A stretch of 60,161 nt of DNA from Fimbriimonas sp. (GTDB lineage Bacteria > Armatimonadota > Fimbriimonadia > Fimbriimonadales > Fimbriimonadaceae), in the NCBI GenBank assembly GCA_031292555.1, contig JARLGV010000054.1, forward strand, positions 1 to 60,161. Direction: 5' to 3'. Positions 45,349 through 54,164 of this stretch are shown in pieces. The notes under the pieces are model-generated. The model saw only the letters and a list, made by a program, of their open reading frames with translations. It ran no database searches and had not been told where the DNA came from. The position numbers and the translations under genes were made by a program. How positions within the stretch are numbered: position 1 is the stretch's first letter; every line of letters begins with the position of its first letter.

Positions 45349-45410
45349 TGGCGTAGAGCCATTGGCATCTCTACTTGCAGTATTATATTACTGGTGGGCC
45401 GTACTAGACG
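45349..45410 (+). repeat. Dispersed repeat with tRNA 3'-like end, copy A
   Basis: This stretch shares TGGCGTAGAGCC at its left with related copies and carries TTGCAGTATT and CTGGTGGGCC at its right. Versus the copy at 57505-57571, a 24-base segment (45375-45398 against 57538-57561) matches at 20 positions. The GGTGGGCC end resembles the 3' end of the tRNA-Ile gene at 60019. It lies just before the XRE/TIR operon and could be a boundary of a mobile segment. Confidence 0.5.
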
Positions 45411-45517
45411 AGTTTCTAACTCACTTCATAGGCAAGCAGAAGCGGACGTGTCGCGAAATGCGACAGAATCACGCGAGTATCAGTCGCAGCTTGATCTCGA
45501 TCTTTACTACACGAAGG

Positions 45518-46807
45518 ATGACGGCTCCTACGATAGACATACCGAGTCCGGACGTCAACACTGACTTTCCTAATCAGCTTAGGTGGTGGCGCTTAAAGGC
45601 TCGGCTGACGCAGACGGCGTTAGCCGAGGCGTCTGGCATTTCTCGGCGAAGCATCATACGCTGGGAGTCGGGAGCATCCTCTCCGTGGATCCCCGAGTTG
45701 GAATCTGTTATGGCAGCGCTTCATCTCCCCGAAGAGGAAAGACGAAGGCTTGTTTCGCAACTGAGGACCTTGCGTGCGAGACTGTGTCGCTCTGAGGGTG
45801 GCGACTCAGCCGCACCGCCTTCCGCGTTTCGCTACCTTCGGACGATTCGGATTCGCGCGGGAATTCCGCCGGCAAGAGTTGCCGATGCTCTCGGTGTAAC
45901 CCAGTCCACGCTCTTTCGCTGGGAATCTGGCGGACTGATTCCGAGCACCGACTCGATCGAGCGCTACTACGACATCTGTCATGTGCATCCGCTGGAAAGG
46001 ATGGCGCTGCAAAAGTCCAAACATTCCCTCGGACCGCTGGCGGATGATGTGGATTCCTTGGCGGAAGCGCTTTGGAGCATCCGATGGAACTGGGATGAGT
46101 GGAACTATGTGATGTTCGATCTCAGGTTCCTGCAGCTACTGGAGCACCTGGAGAACCTCAGCGCGAAAAATGATCAATACCTGCCGCTTCTCGCCGAAGC
46201 GATGGCAGCCTATGCAGGTATGCAATCCAACTGCAGTCGTTTTCCTGATTCCCTGAATACTGCCCGCCGGGCTCTCAAGTTAACAATTGGCAACACCTTG
46301 TTTCCAAAGGCATGCGTTTACGCTCTTCACTTGACTGCTGCGAGAGGGTACTACCACCAGTCGAGTTGGAGGAGCGCTCTGCGCGGTCTCGCCCACCTGG
46401 ACGAACTCGGAAGTGCGGCACTGAATTCCGAATACCTCTCTTGGCGGTTCTGCAATTACGCGGAGTGCTTCACCAGACACGGAAACGCGGCTAAAGGGGA
46501 CGAGTACTCGAAGGCCGCTCAGAATGCCGCATTGCGCGCGGACTCGACGACCGTGCACCTTCGACATTGTGATCGTGCACGGGTCTTGCTAGCACTTGGC
46601 CGACACGAAGAATCGCTAGAGATCATGCCTCCAATCGGAGACTTGACTCCCGGGAACACGGCATCGGAGACGTACCTCATGAGCGATATATTGAGCAGTC
46701 TTGGCCGAATCGATGAGGCTTCGCACTGGCGGCGAGTTGCCGACAAGCAAGTAGTAGATTATAATTTGCAGCCAATCTTCGAACATCGACACCGAGGAGC
46801 TCACTAG
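45518..46807 (+). CDS. Double-HTH XRE-type regulator with TPR-like C-terminus
   Basis: A 429-residue protein when started at ATG 45518; the frame is open to 45362 but includes the dispersed repeat, so a late start is likely. Two XRE-type HTHs are in tandem: LTQTALAEASGISRRSIIRW (near residue 30) and IPPARVADALGVTQSTLFRW (near 120). About 270 residues of TPR-like helices follow, with RRALKLTIGN and SRFPDSLNTA typical of paired helices. It is 3 bp upstream of the TIR-ATPase gene, so it is probably its operon partner and regulator. The tandem DNA-binding domains could bind an inverted or direct repeat; none is evident nearby. Confidence 0.75.
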   Translation: MTAPTIDIPSPDVNTDFPNQLRWWRLKARLTQTALAEASGISRRSIIRWESGASSPWIPELESVMAALHLPEEERRRLVSQLRTLRARLCRSEGGDSAAPPSAFRYLRTIRIRAGIPPARVADALGVTQSTLFRWESGGLIPSTDSIERYYDICHVHPLERMALQKSKHSLGPLADDVDSLAEALWSIRWNWDEWNYVMFDLRFLQLLEHLENLSAKNDQYLPLLAEAMAAYAGMQSNCSRFPDSLNTARRALKLTIGNTLFPKACVYALHLTAARGYYHQSSWRSALRGLAHLDELGSAALNSEYLSWRFCNYAECFTRHGNAAKGDEYSKAAQNAALRADSTTVHLRHCDRARVLLALGRHEESLEIMPPIGDLTPGNTASETYLMSDILSSLGRIDEASHWRRVADKQVVDYNLQPIFEHRHRGAH

Positions 46808-46810
46808 CTT

Positions 46811-48289
46811 ATGGCCGCGAAGAAGATCGTCATTCTATATAAGCGCGGAGCCCAGCCTGATACCCAGTTGCTCTCATTGTTGGAGAGTGCTCTTTCGCCA
46901 CCGGAGTACGACGTATTTATCGACCGCCATCTCAAAATCGGCGTGGAATGGGCACGGGTCATCGAGGAGAAGATCCGCGGCGCAGACGCCGTGATCGCCT
47001 TGCTTTCGGACGCTGCACTTTCCAGCGAAATGCTGGAATATGAAGTCGAAATCACCCTCGACGAGCGCCTCAGACATCAGGCGCCACTGCTGCTGCCGAT
47101 CCGAATCGGGTCTGATCTGCCCCCCAAGGGGACTGTGGGCTCACTACTCAGCAGCATTCAGTACTCAACTTGGCACGGAACTGCAGACAACGCGACCGTT
47201 CTCTCCGAAATCGTCGATGTGCTGACCGCGACCTGCTCGCCCGAGCCGCAGGAGGCACTTGTTGATCTGCCGCTGAAAACTCTGCCCCCAGAGTCTCCCA
47301 TGTATATCCAGCGGCCGACCGATTCGGAACTCCGCAAGGCTCTCGATGAGCGAGAGAGCATCATCCTTATCAAGGGACCACGGCAAGTCGGAAAAACGTC
47401 GCTGATCGCCCATGGGATTCGAATGCAGCGCGAGCGAGGAGGTCGATTCGTTACCTCGGATTTCCAGCAGCTTACGTCCGCTCATATTGCCGACGAAGAC
47501 ACCTGCTATCGAGTACTCGCCGCCAATATGGCGCGACAACTGAAGTTCCGCTACGACTTCGATACTGAGTGGCTCCCCATGTTTGGACCCGGTTCGAATT
47601 TCCACAACTTCCTTCGCGCCCTCGTGCTCTCGTCGGAGACCCCGCTAGCCTGGTTTATGGACGAGGTCGATCGACTCTTCACAGCTTCCTTCTCTGGTGA
47701 CTTCTTTGCCCTGGTCCGATCTTGGCACGGCGCTCAAGCGATGGAGCCTGATGTCGATTGGTCTCGGCTGAGCATCGTCATCACCTACGCTACAGAAGCG
47801 CATCTGTTCATCCAAGACCTCAATCAGTCGCCATTCAACGTGGGCAGGCAGCTCGCACTTAGGAATTTCGACTTTGCCCAGACGGAGGAGCTGAACGAAA
47901 GGTATGGCACCCCTTTGCGCAATGTGGACCAAGTTCAGTGGCTGTTCGAACAGATCGAGGGGCACCCCGCGCTCACGCGTCGAGCGCTGGACTATCTGGT
48001 GAAAACAGGTGGAGACCTGCGCCGACTGATGGCAAACGCTTTGGCGGAAGACGGACCATTTGGCGATCATCTGCGACGTGTGCTTGTTTCAGTCTCGCAC
48101 TTGGACGGCGTCATGACCGCAATGCGCGAATCGCTTTCCAACGTGATGTTGCGCGACTCCATCGATGTTCAGAGGTTGATAGCAGCTGGGATTCTGGTCA
48201 GGCGGCCAAGTGGGAACTATGCTGTCCGCTGCAATCTGTATCGGCAATACTTAGAATTGCATTTGAGGCAAGGCAAAGGTTCACCTTGA
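46811..48289 (+). CDS. TIR domain-ATPase (AAA_35-like)
   Basis: A 492-residue protein. Residues 1-140 form a TIR_2-like domain: KKIVILYKRG, VFIDRHLKIGVEWARVIEEK, IALLSDAALS and then SEMLEYEVE, where Glu78 sits at the usual catalytic-Glu position for TIR NADases. Residues ~165-492 are an AAA-like domain (PF14516 type): P-loop GPRQVGKTS (189-197), WFMDEVDRL as Walker B, and a winged-helix-like tail. The stop overlaps the next gene by 4 bp (TTGA). NADase activity on activation is inference from TIR proteins in Thoeris, CBASS and NLR-like systems; a signalling-only TIR is possible. Confidence 0.82.
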   Translation: MAAKKIVILYKRGAQPDTQLLSLLESALSPPEYDVFIDRHLKIGVEWARVIEEKIRGADAVIALLSDAALSSEMLEYEVEITLDERLRHQAPLLLPIRIGSDLPPKGTVGSLLSSIQYSTWHGTADNATVLSEIVDVLTATCSPEPQEALVDLPLKTLPPESPMYIQRPTDSELRKALDERESIILIKGPRQVGKTSLIAHGIRMQRERGGRFVTSDFQQLTSAHIADEDTCYRVLAANMARQLKFRYDFDTEWLPMFGPGSNFHNFLRALVLSSETPLAWFMDEVDRLFTASFSGDFFALVRSWHGAQAMEPDVDWSRLSIVITYATEAHLFIQDLNQSPFNVGRQLALRNFDFAQTEELNERYGTPLRNVDQVQWLFEQIEGHPALTRRALDYLVKTGGDLRRLMANALAEDGPFGDHLRRVLVSVSHLDGVMTAMRESLSNVMLRDSIDVQRLIAAGILVRRPSGNYAVRCNLYRQYLELHLRQGKGSP

Positions 48290-51200
48290 CGCGGTCTTAC
48301 TTCTCCGCCGGAGGCACACTTAGCGGAACCGACTCGAGCTACATCGCTCGTGAGGCGGACGAGCAACTCTATCAGTCGCTTATAGCCGGACAGTACTGCT
48401 TTCTCCTGAATTCCAGGCAGATGGGGAAGTCCTCGCTGTCCGTGCGGATGCTTAATCGCTTGAAAGCGAATGGAGTCGCATGCGTTCTCTTGGATCTCAC
48501 GCGAATTGGCGGAAAAAATGTGACGCCGGAACAGTGGTACGCGACCCTTTGCCGAGAGTTGGGGTTTGCGCTTGGAATTCGCGACGATCTCCGGACCTTC
48601 TGGAAGGAGCACACCTCCCTGAGTCCTATGCGGCGCTTCTTCTTGTTCCTTCACGACGTCGTTCTGGAATCGATCCCTGGCCCTGTCGTTATCTTCCTGG
48701 ATGAGGTCGACGCGACGCTCAACTTGAACTTCAGCGCGGACGAGTTCTTCGCGGGGATTCGAGAGTTCTTCAATCGCAGAGTAGAGGACCCGGACCTACG
48801 CCGGCTCACGTTTTGCCTTGTCGGAGTCGCTTTGCCGGGGGATCTCATCCGGGACGTACGGTTAACTCCCTTCAACATCGGAGAGCGGATAGCCCTTCAC
48901 GACTTCACCGCGGCAGAAGTTTCGCGCTATGCCGACCGGCTGGGGACCAACGGAGACGCCCTGGTCCGCCAGATTCATTATTGGACCCGCGGGCATCCGT
49001 TCCTGACTCAGAGTCTTTGTGCAGCAGTACTCGGCGACCCAGGCATTACCAACGCCGCCGGTGTGGATCGTCTGGTCCAACGAGAGCTGTTGGAACCAGC
49101 TGCCCGGGAAACCAATATCAACTTGGCCGATGTGGCTAATCGCGTCCTCAACGCGACGGACCGTGAAGAGGTTCGTTCCGAGACGCTGATGACGTACGAA
49201 CGCATCTTGCGCGGCAAAGTCGTCGCCGACGACGAATCGAACCGTTTTTGCGCTCTCTTAAAGCTCTCGGGCATCGTTCGATCCGAGCGAGGGCAGCTCA
49301 AAGTTAGGAACCAAATCTACTGCCGTGCATTCGACCGGCGTTGGCTTCGCACTAACTTGCCTCATCAGGAAGTTCGCCGGCAGCGAACCGCTTATGTCCG
49401 CGGCCTACTGTTGGCGGGAGGTTTGGCAAGCGTGATCGTCGGTTCGATCGTCGCGCTTGCCGTCGATTCCCGTCTGGAGGCGCATCGAGCAGACCAAAAC
49501 GCTGCAGAGGCGGCGAAAGAGTTGAAGAAGGCGGTTGCCAGCGAAAATGACGCTATCGCCGCCGAGCAACGAGCCAACGAAAAAGAACGCGCCGCTCGAG
49601 CCGCTGAGAATCGCGCAGTGGGTCTTCTCAGCGAGCGCGACAGGGCGCTTGGCGAAGCGAAGCGCCTGCTGGGGGAGCGAGACAAAGCACTCAAGTCCGC
49701 CCAAACGGCAGCGACCAGCGAACGGACGGCCCGCAAAGAGTCGGACCGATTCTCCTTTCAGGCGTACAGCGTGGCCGTTCGAAACACGTACATGGACCTG
49801 CTTCAAGGTCGAGAAGGGGCGGCTTTACGCGCCCTATTCGAACTGGAGCAGCAGCCGCAACGAGGATGGGAGCTGACCTATGTGGCCCAGCAGTGCCATC
49901 AAATCGGCAGCTATTTCCCGGCGAGCAATGTTCGAGTCACCAGCCTCAAGTATTGGAAGCCGCATCGGCTTGTGACGTTATCCGTGGACGGCATGTTGAC
50001 CGTTTGGGATACGCAAACTCTTCGCCCGGTGCATCGATGCGCAGTGCCGCCGACGTTTCGATCGATTGAAATTCCGGAGAAAGGGGACGACGCCCTCCTT
50101 ATCGGACGCACCGGTGAGTTGGCGAGGATGTCACTCACCTCCGGGAGATTCCTTTGGCAGCGAAATGGATTGCTCCCCTCGCTGGCGGGATCTTCCTTAA
50201 GCCGGGATGGACGGACGCTCTTGATTTATGCAGGATTCCCATTCGGAAAGATCGTGGTCTGCGATGCCAGGCAAGGCAAAGTGCTGGGAATGCGTGATCT
50301 GGGGCATACAAACCTCCTTGGTGGAGACTGCTCAAGCGACGGATCGATGGTTGTCGTAAGCGGAGACACCGCCAGCGAGCCCAAATCGGCATTTACCTTT
50401 GTCTTTCGAACGAACCCGATGCGTCGGATTCTTGCACGCCGCGATGAATTTCTCGATGAGCCGATTTCTGTAGCTTTCAACCCTGACGCCAGCAGCCTGG
50501 TGGTCGGTAGGCGGTCCGGAGTTCTTTCTAAGATCGATTTACGGACGATGCGGAGTCGAGATATCCCGACGAATGTGAGCTTCTTGCGCACCAACGAGGT
50601 GCAATCGTTGGGGAACGGAGCCGGATGGGCCCTCGCTTTGCTGCGGAAAGTGGAAAACGGAATGAGTGGCGGACTTGCCTTCCTGTCGTCGGAATCTCAC
50701 CCGAGTCTGATTCATCGCCACGTCGATCAAGACACCTGGACGTCAGGCGTATCCCCCGATGGCGCGGAAGTCGCCTCTACCGGGTCCGACGGCGGCGTTT
50801 ATCTGTGGCACGCACCAAGCGGCAAAGACCAGTTCGGGAGCCAGATTGCTACGCTTGCGACCAAAGGCCTCCGACCGGAGCATCAGGTCTTTTCGCCCGA
50901 TGCGCACTTCGTCACGTCGTCCACCGGCGAGGCAAGCTCGCCTCAAGAGCGCCTTCATCTATTTCGCGCTTCGGACGGCAAGGAACTGTGGTCGTTGACT
51001 TCTCCCATCTGGAACGTGCTGTTCTCTCCGGATAGTCGCCTCGTAGCGTATTCGTTCGAGCAGACAGGAGCGCACCTCTACGACGTAGAATCGGGTCGAC
51101 TTTTGCGAACCTTGAACGTCTGGGCCGTCTTGGGCTTTAGCGCAGACTCGCGCCGCATAATCGCTTCCCGGCACACCAGTCAGGGAGAGAAGGTCGAGAT

Positions 51201-51732
51201 CTACGAGGTCGGTAGCGGGAAAAAAGTTCTTGAGGCGCCAGTGAGCCGTGAAGCAATTACCGCCGCCACGTTCTCGCCGGACGGGAAAACCATCGCATGC
51301 AGCGGTGAGGACCACGTGGTTCGGATCCTCGACGCCAAGACGGGCCGAATCCTTCACGCGATGTACGGCCATACGAACGACCCGATGACGATGTCCTTCA
51401 CTTCCGACGGACGTCGGCTCATCACAGCCGGTTTCGACAACACTGCGCGAATCTGGGATACCGTGCTCGGGAAGCCGATTCGCGTTTTGGATAATAGCAA
51501 CTTCCCGAAGCCGGGCATCCTGCAAGCTCGATTGCTTCCGGACGGTCATCGATTGGTCGTCACCTCGATTGGACCGGCAAACATCTGGGATATCGATACC
51601 GGCCGTTTGCTTCTCCAGATCCCTCGCGAGCCGGATCAATCGTCGATCGCGATTCTTCCTTCGGGCGATCTCCTTTCGGTTGGGGGAAGTGGCCACATTT
51701 ACAAGATGGAGCAGGAAATCACCAGACGTTAG
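48286..51732 (+). CDS. AAA_35-like ATPase with TM, coiled coil and WD40 domain
   Basis: An 1148-residue protein. TTG at 48286 is chosen because it overlaps the previous TGA in a TTGA junction and has AAAGG upstream; the frame is open further but overlaps the TIR gene. Order: AAA-like ATPase (1-~300) with LNSRQMGKSS (41-50) and VVIFLDEVD (134-142), winged helix (~300-370), one membrane helix (~383-403), an Ala/Glu-rich coiled coil (404-~490), and WD40-type blades from ~530 to the end (e.g. TFSPDGKTIACSGEDHVVRI). It shares the ATPase type with its TIR partner. The propeller may sense a ligand and the coiled coil may pass the signal across or along the membrane. Ends overlap the convergent neighbour by 4 bp. 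Confidence 0.82.
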   Translation: MTRSYFSAGGTLSGTDSSYIAREADEQLYQSLIAGQYCFLLNSRQMGKSSLSVRMLNRLKANGVACVLLDLTRIGGKNVTPEQWYATLCRELGFALGIRDDLRTFWKEHTSLSPMRRFFLFLHDVVLESIPGPVVIFLDEVDATLNLNFSADEFFAGIREFFNRRVEDPDLRRLTFCLVGVALPGDLIRDVRLTPFNIGERIALHDFTAAEVSRYADRLGTNGDALVRQIHYWTRGHPFLTQSLCAAVLGDPGITNAAGVDRLVQRELLEPAARETNINLADVANRVLNATDREEVRSETLMTYERILRGKVVADDESNRFCALLKLSGIVRSERGQLKVRNQIYCRAFDRRWLRTNLPHQEVRRQRTAYVRGLLLAGGLASVIVGSIVALAVDSRLEAHRADQNAAEAAKELKKAVASENDAIAAEQRANEKERAARAAENRAVGLLSERDRALGEAKRLLGERDKALKSAQTAATSERTARKESDRFSFQAYSVAVRNTYMDLLQGREGAALRALFELEQQPQRGWELTYVAQQCHQIGSYFPASNVRVTSLKYWKPHRLVTLSVDGMLTVWDTQTLRPVHRCAVPPTFRSIEIPEKGDDALLIGRTGELARMSLTSGRFLWQRNGLLPSLAGSSLSRDGRTLLIYAGFPFGKIVVCDARQGKVLGMRDLGHTNLLGGDCSSDGSMVVVSGDTASEPKSAFTFVFRTNPMRRILARRDEFLDEPISVAFNPDASSLVVGRRSGVLSKIDLRTMRSRDIPTNVSFLRTNEVQSLGNGAGWALALLRKVENGMSGGLAFLSSESHPSLIHRHVDQDTWTSGVSPDGAEVASTGSDGGVYLWHAPSGKDQFGSQIATLATKGLRPEHQVFSPDAHFVTSSTGEASSPQERLHLFRASDGKELWSLTSPIWNVLFSPDSRLVAYSFEQTGAHLYDVESGRLLRTLNVWAVLGFSADSRRIIASRHTSQGEKVEIYEVGSGKKVLEAPVSREAITAATFSPDGKTIACSGEDHVVRILDAKTGRILHAMYGHTNDPMTMSFTSDGRRLITAGFDNTARIWDTVLGKPIRVLDNSNFPKPGILQARLLPDGHRLVVTSIGPANIWDIDTGRLLLQIPREPDQSSIAILPSGDLLSVGGSGHIYKMEQEITRR

Positions 51733-53942
51733 TGGATAGCAATTCCGCGCGGCAACAGCTTTTCATTATCGCGTGACCGGACCGGAATCTCGTACCAGCC
51801 GACTCCTGTCATGTCATCGACTCGAGTCACTTTTCCAGCGACATCGTCGGACATATAGATCCGGCCGATCGCGTCCAATGCGACCCATCCCCCGTATTTG
51901 AACCCCTTTTTGCCATCGGGGCTAAAGCGCAATCGCACCCAGTTGGTCCCCTGCATATCGTCGAATCGAACCAAAGCGCCGTTGAACAAATCGCCCACAT
52001 AGATTCGTCCCTGTGAGTCGAGGGCCAGCCCAGTTGGACTCCGAAAGTGGAGAGGTTCCATGCTCCATTGAAGGCTGCCCAGACTGACCCAGTTTTTGCC
52101 TGTCATGTCATCGAATCGGACAATCCGGTTGTTGGCAGAGTCCGCGACGTAAATTCGATCCTTCGAATCCAGCACAACCCCGGCAGGATCCTCGAATTGA
52201 AGGAGGCCAGATCCCTTGGTTCCAATTTCGACCCGGTTCTTGCCTGTCATGTCGTCGACCCGTACCAGGCAGGCCCCTTCATGCTCGACGACATAGATTC
52301 GGTCTTCCGAGTCAAAGGCGATGCCCAATGGTGCCCGGAACGGGCCGAGCCTCACCGCATCCCTGCCACTTAGGTCGGTCATCCTGACGATCTGATGGCG
52401 GTCGTAGTCGGTGACGTAGATTCGGCCAAATCGGTCGATCGCAAGGTTTGTGCAGAAACACTTCGGACCCGTGTATTCATGCCGATCAGCCTCGGTCAGC
52501 AAATCCACAGATCGCATTTTCGAGTCGTACATATCGCAAATGTACAGAGTCTCTCGCCGTCCCGGAGCACGTAAGATTGTCCCCTTGTGCGTGGGAATCA
52601 GTAGTCCGCCGTCACCAAGAATGATCGGGGCTACGCGGCTTGTCGTAGGGACTGTGTGAAGGACTTTGCCGTTTGCGGTGACAGTCGATAGGGTTCCGGA
52701 TGCGTCGCTGACATAGATCGTCCCATCCCGACTAACAGTGGGGGCGGTGTCGATCGAGCGCGAAAGCTTGGTATTCCAAATCTCGCCCGCCTCGTCGAAG
52801 GCGAAGAGGGTTCCATTCACCGTGCCGATGTAAGCAACGCGTTCATCCGGGCTAAGGCTTGGCGATGCCTTGATTGCCGCGCCGGCCGGATAGCTCCAGC
52901 GCCATTCTCCTCCGGCGGACCAGCAGGACAAGTGACCGTACGAGTCCGATACGACGACCTCCCCATTGCGTTTCACGACTGGAGAAGCAATAAGCGCGAT
53001 CTCTTCTCCCCCAATCGACTCCCTCGCTCGCCAGCGCTTGGCTCCGTCATGAGTAAAGCTGAACAGGTCGCCACCGGCCACAACGCAGACGGAGCCGTCG
53101 GATTCGTTGAGCGCGGGCGACGAGGTTACGGACGCCTTCAACTGACGCGACCATGCAAGTGTCCCATCCGGGTGGAGGGCAAAGAGCTTGCCGTCGTCAC
53201 TGCCGAAGTAAACGGTCCCGTCGTTGCCGATCGCCGGCGAGGAGTGAATCGGCCCGTTCGTTTTGAAACGCCATCCCGGGCCAATGGGCGTTCGTGCGAC
53301 AAGGTAACCGTCCAGATCCCCGACATAAACGGTTCCATCTTTGGCCACGGCCGGCGCGACTCCTGAAGACCTCAGCGGTGACCTCCACCGCTCTTTTTGG
53401 CCCATCGAGTCCAAAGCCACGACTTGGGTCGGAGTCTGAAGTATCCACTCATCGTCAGAGCCGAGGACGGGCGGAGCCATGTCCAATGCCTCCGCGGAGC
53501 GGTAGATTCCCGTCTCGAGTCGCGGTTCCGCGACCCCCGGACCGCCGTGCCCAACATTGCACCCGGCGCCCAAATACTTTGGCCACGCACTCTTCGCGAG
53601 TGGATCGGAGGGCAGGACCTCAATTTTTGCGCTAACCGCTTGTTCGCCGACCGTCGCGGTGAGCGTCGCCAGCCCAACATCCCAATAGCTGCCTGAGACT
53701 CTAAATTCTACAGTCGTCCCCCCATCAGGAACGGTGACCTTGGAAGGACAGAGGAGCCCTTTGCGATCTGATCGAAGGACAATTGAGAGCCCATTCCGTG
53801 GCGCGGCTTGGCCAAGGCGAAGCGTACATTTGGCCGACTCGCCTCCCGCTAAGCGCTCATGATCGCAGGCCAAGACAGGTCCAAATACAGAACCTCGTCC
53901 GGCCAAGCAGACCAAACAGAGTTCGACTAATCCACTAATCAC
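51729..53942 (-). CDS. Secreted PQQ/NHL-repeat propeller protein
   Basis: A 737-residue exported protein with a hydrophobic N-terminus (LVELCLVCLAGRG). After an Ig-like domain (~30-110), residues ~150-465 carry PQQ-type blades (DGTVYVGDLDGYLVA, NDGTVYFGSDDGKLFAL), and residues ~485-737 NHL-type repeats (DSKDRIYVADSANNRIVR, FDDMTGKNWV). The last part has five near-copies of a 'R.DDMTGxN' unit. The function is unknown; such proteins often bind proteins or sugars on the surface. It is convergent with the WD40 gene, overlapping by 4 bp, so no terminator fits between them. Confidence 0.8.
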   Translation of the reverse strand: MISGLVELCLVCLAGRGSVFGPVLACDHERLAGGESAKCTLRLGQAAPRNGLSIVLRSDRKGLLCPSKVTVPDGGTTVEFRVSGSYWDVGLATLTATVGEQAVSAKIEVLPSDPLAKSAWPKYLGAGCNVGHGGPGVAEPRLETGIYRSAEALDMAPPVLGSDDEWILQTPTQVVALDSMGQKERWRSPLRSSGVAPAVAKDGTVYVGDLDGYLVARTPIGPGWRFKTNGPIHSSPAIGNDGTVYFGSDDGKLFALHPDGTLAWSRQLKASVTSSPALNESDGSVCVVAGGDLFSFTHDGAKRWRARESIGGEEIALIASPVVKRNGEVVVSDSYGHLSCWSAGGEWRWSYPAGAAIKASPSLSPDERVAYIGTVNGTLFAFDEAGEIWNTKLSRSIDTAPTVSRDGTIYVSDASGTLSTVTANGKVLHTVPTTSRVAPIILGDGGLLIPTHKGTILRAPGRRETLYICDMYDSKMRSVDLLTEADRHEYTGPKCFCTNLAIDRFGRIYVTDYDRHQIVRMTDLSGRDAVRLGPFRAPLGIAFDSEDRIYVVEHEGACLVRVDDMTGKNRVEIGTKGSGLLQFEDPAGVVLDSKDRIYVADSANNRIVRFDDMTGKNWVSLGSLQWSMEPLHFRSPTGLALDSQGRIYVGDLFNGALVRFDDMQGTNWVRLRFSPDGKKGFKYGGWVALDAIGRIYMSDDVAGKVTRVDDMTGVGWYEIPVRSRDNEKLLPRGIAIH

Positions 53943-54121
53943 AGGCTCCTATCTTATTGCATTCGAGGGGTATTCCAAGACTTTGAGCGAGGCGACAACA
54001 CTGGCGAATTCGGTGGGCTCCATGCATTTAGTCTCCTGAAAGACAAGAAATGTCCGGCTGGGCCCTTCTCAAAGGTAAGTCACATTGCTTTAACCAGTCA
54101 ATCAACAGTCGAAACGCGGCT

Positions 54122-54151
54122 ATGCCCACCGGTGATTTCACCGGCGGGCAT
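54122..54151 (-). terminator. Strong hairpin after the parallel-beta-helix gene
   Basis: ATGCCC and GGGCAT enclose CCGGTGA and TCACCGG (with one unpaired base pair step), giving about 13 paired bases around a tiny loop. It starts 14 bp after the stop codon of the minus-strand gene. There is no T-tract on either side, so it may stop transcription poorly or stabilise mRNA. Confidence 0.5.
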
Positions 54152-54164
54152 AAATCTCCTGTGA

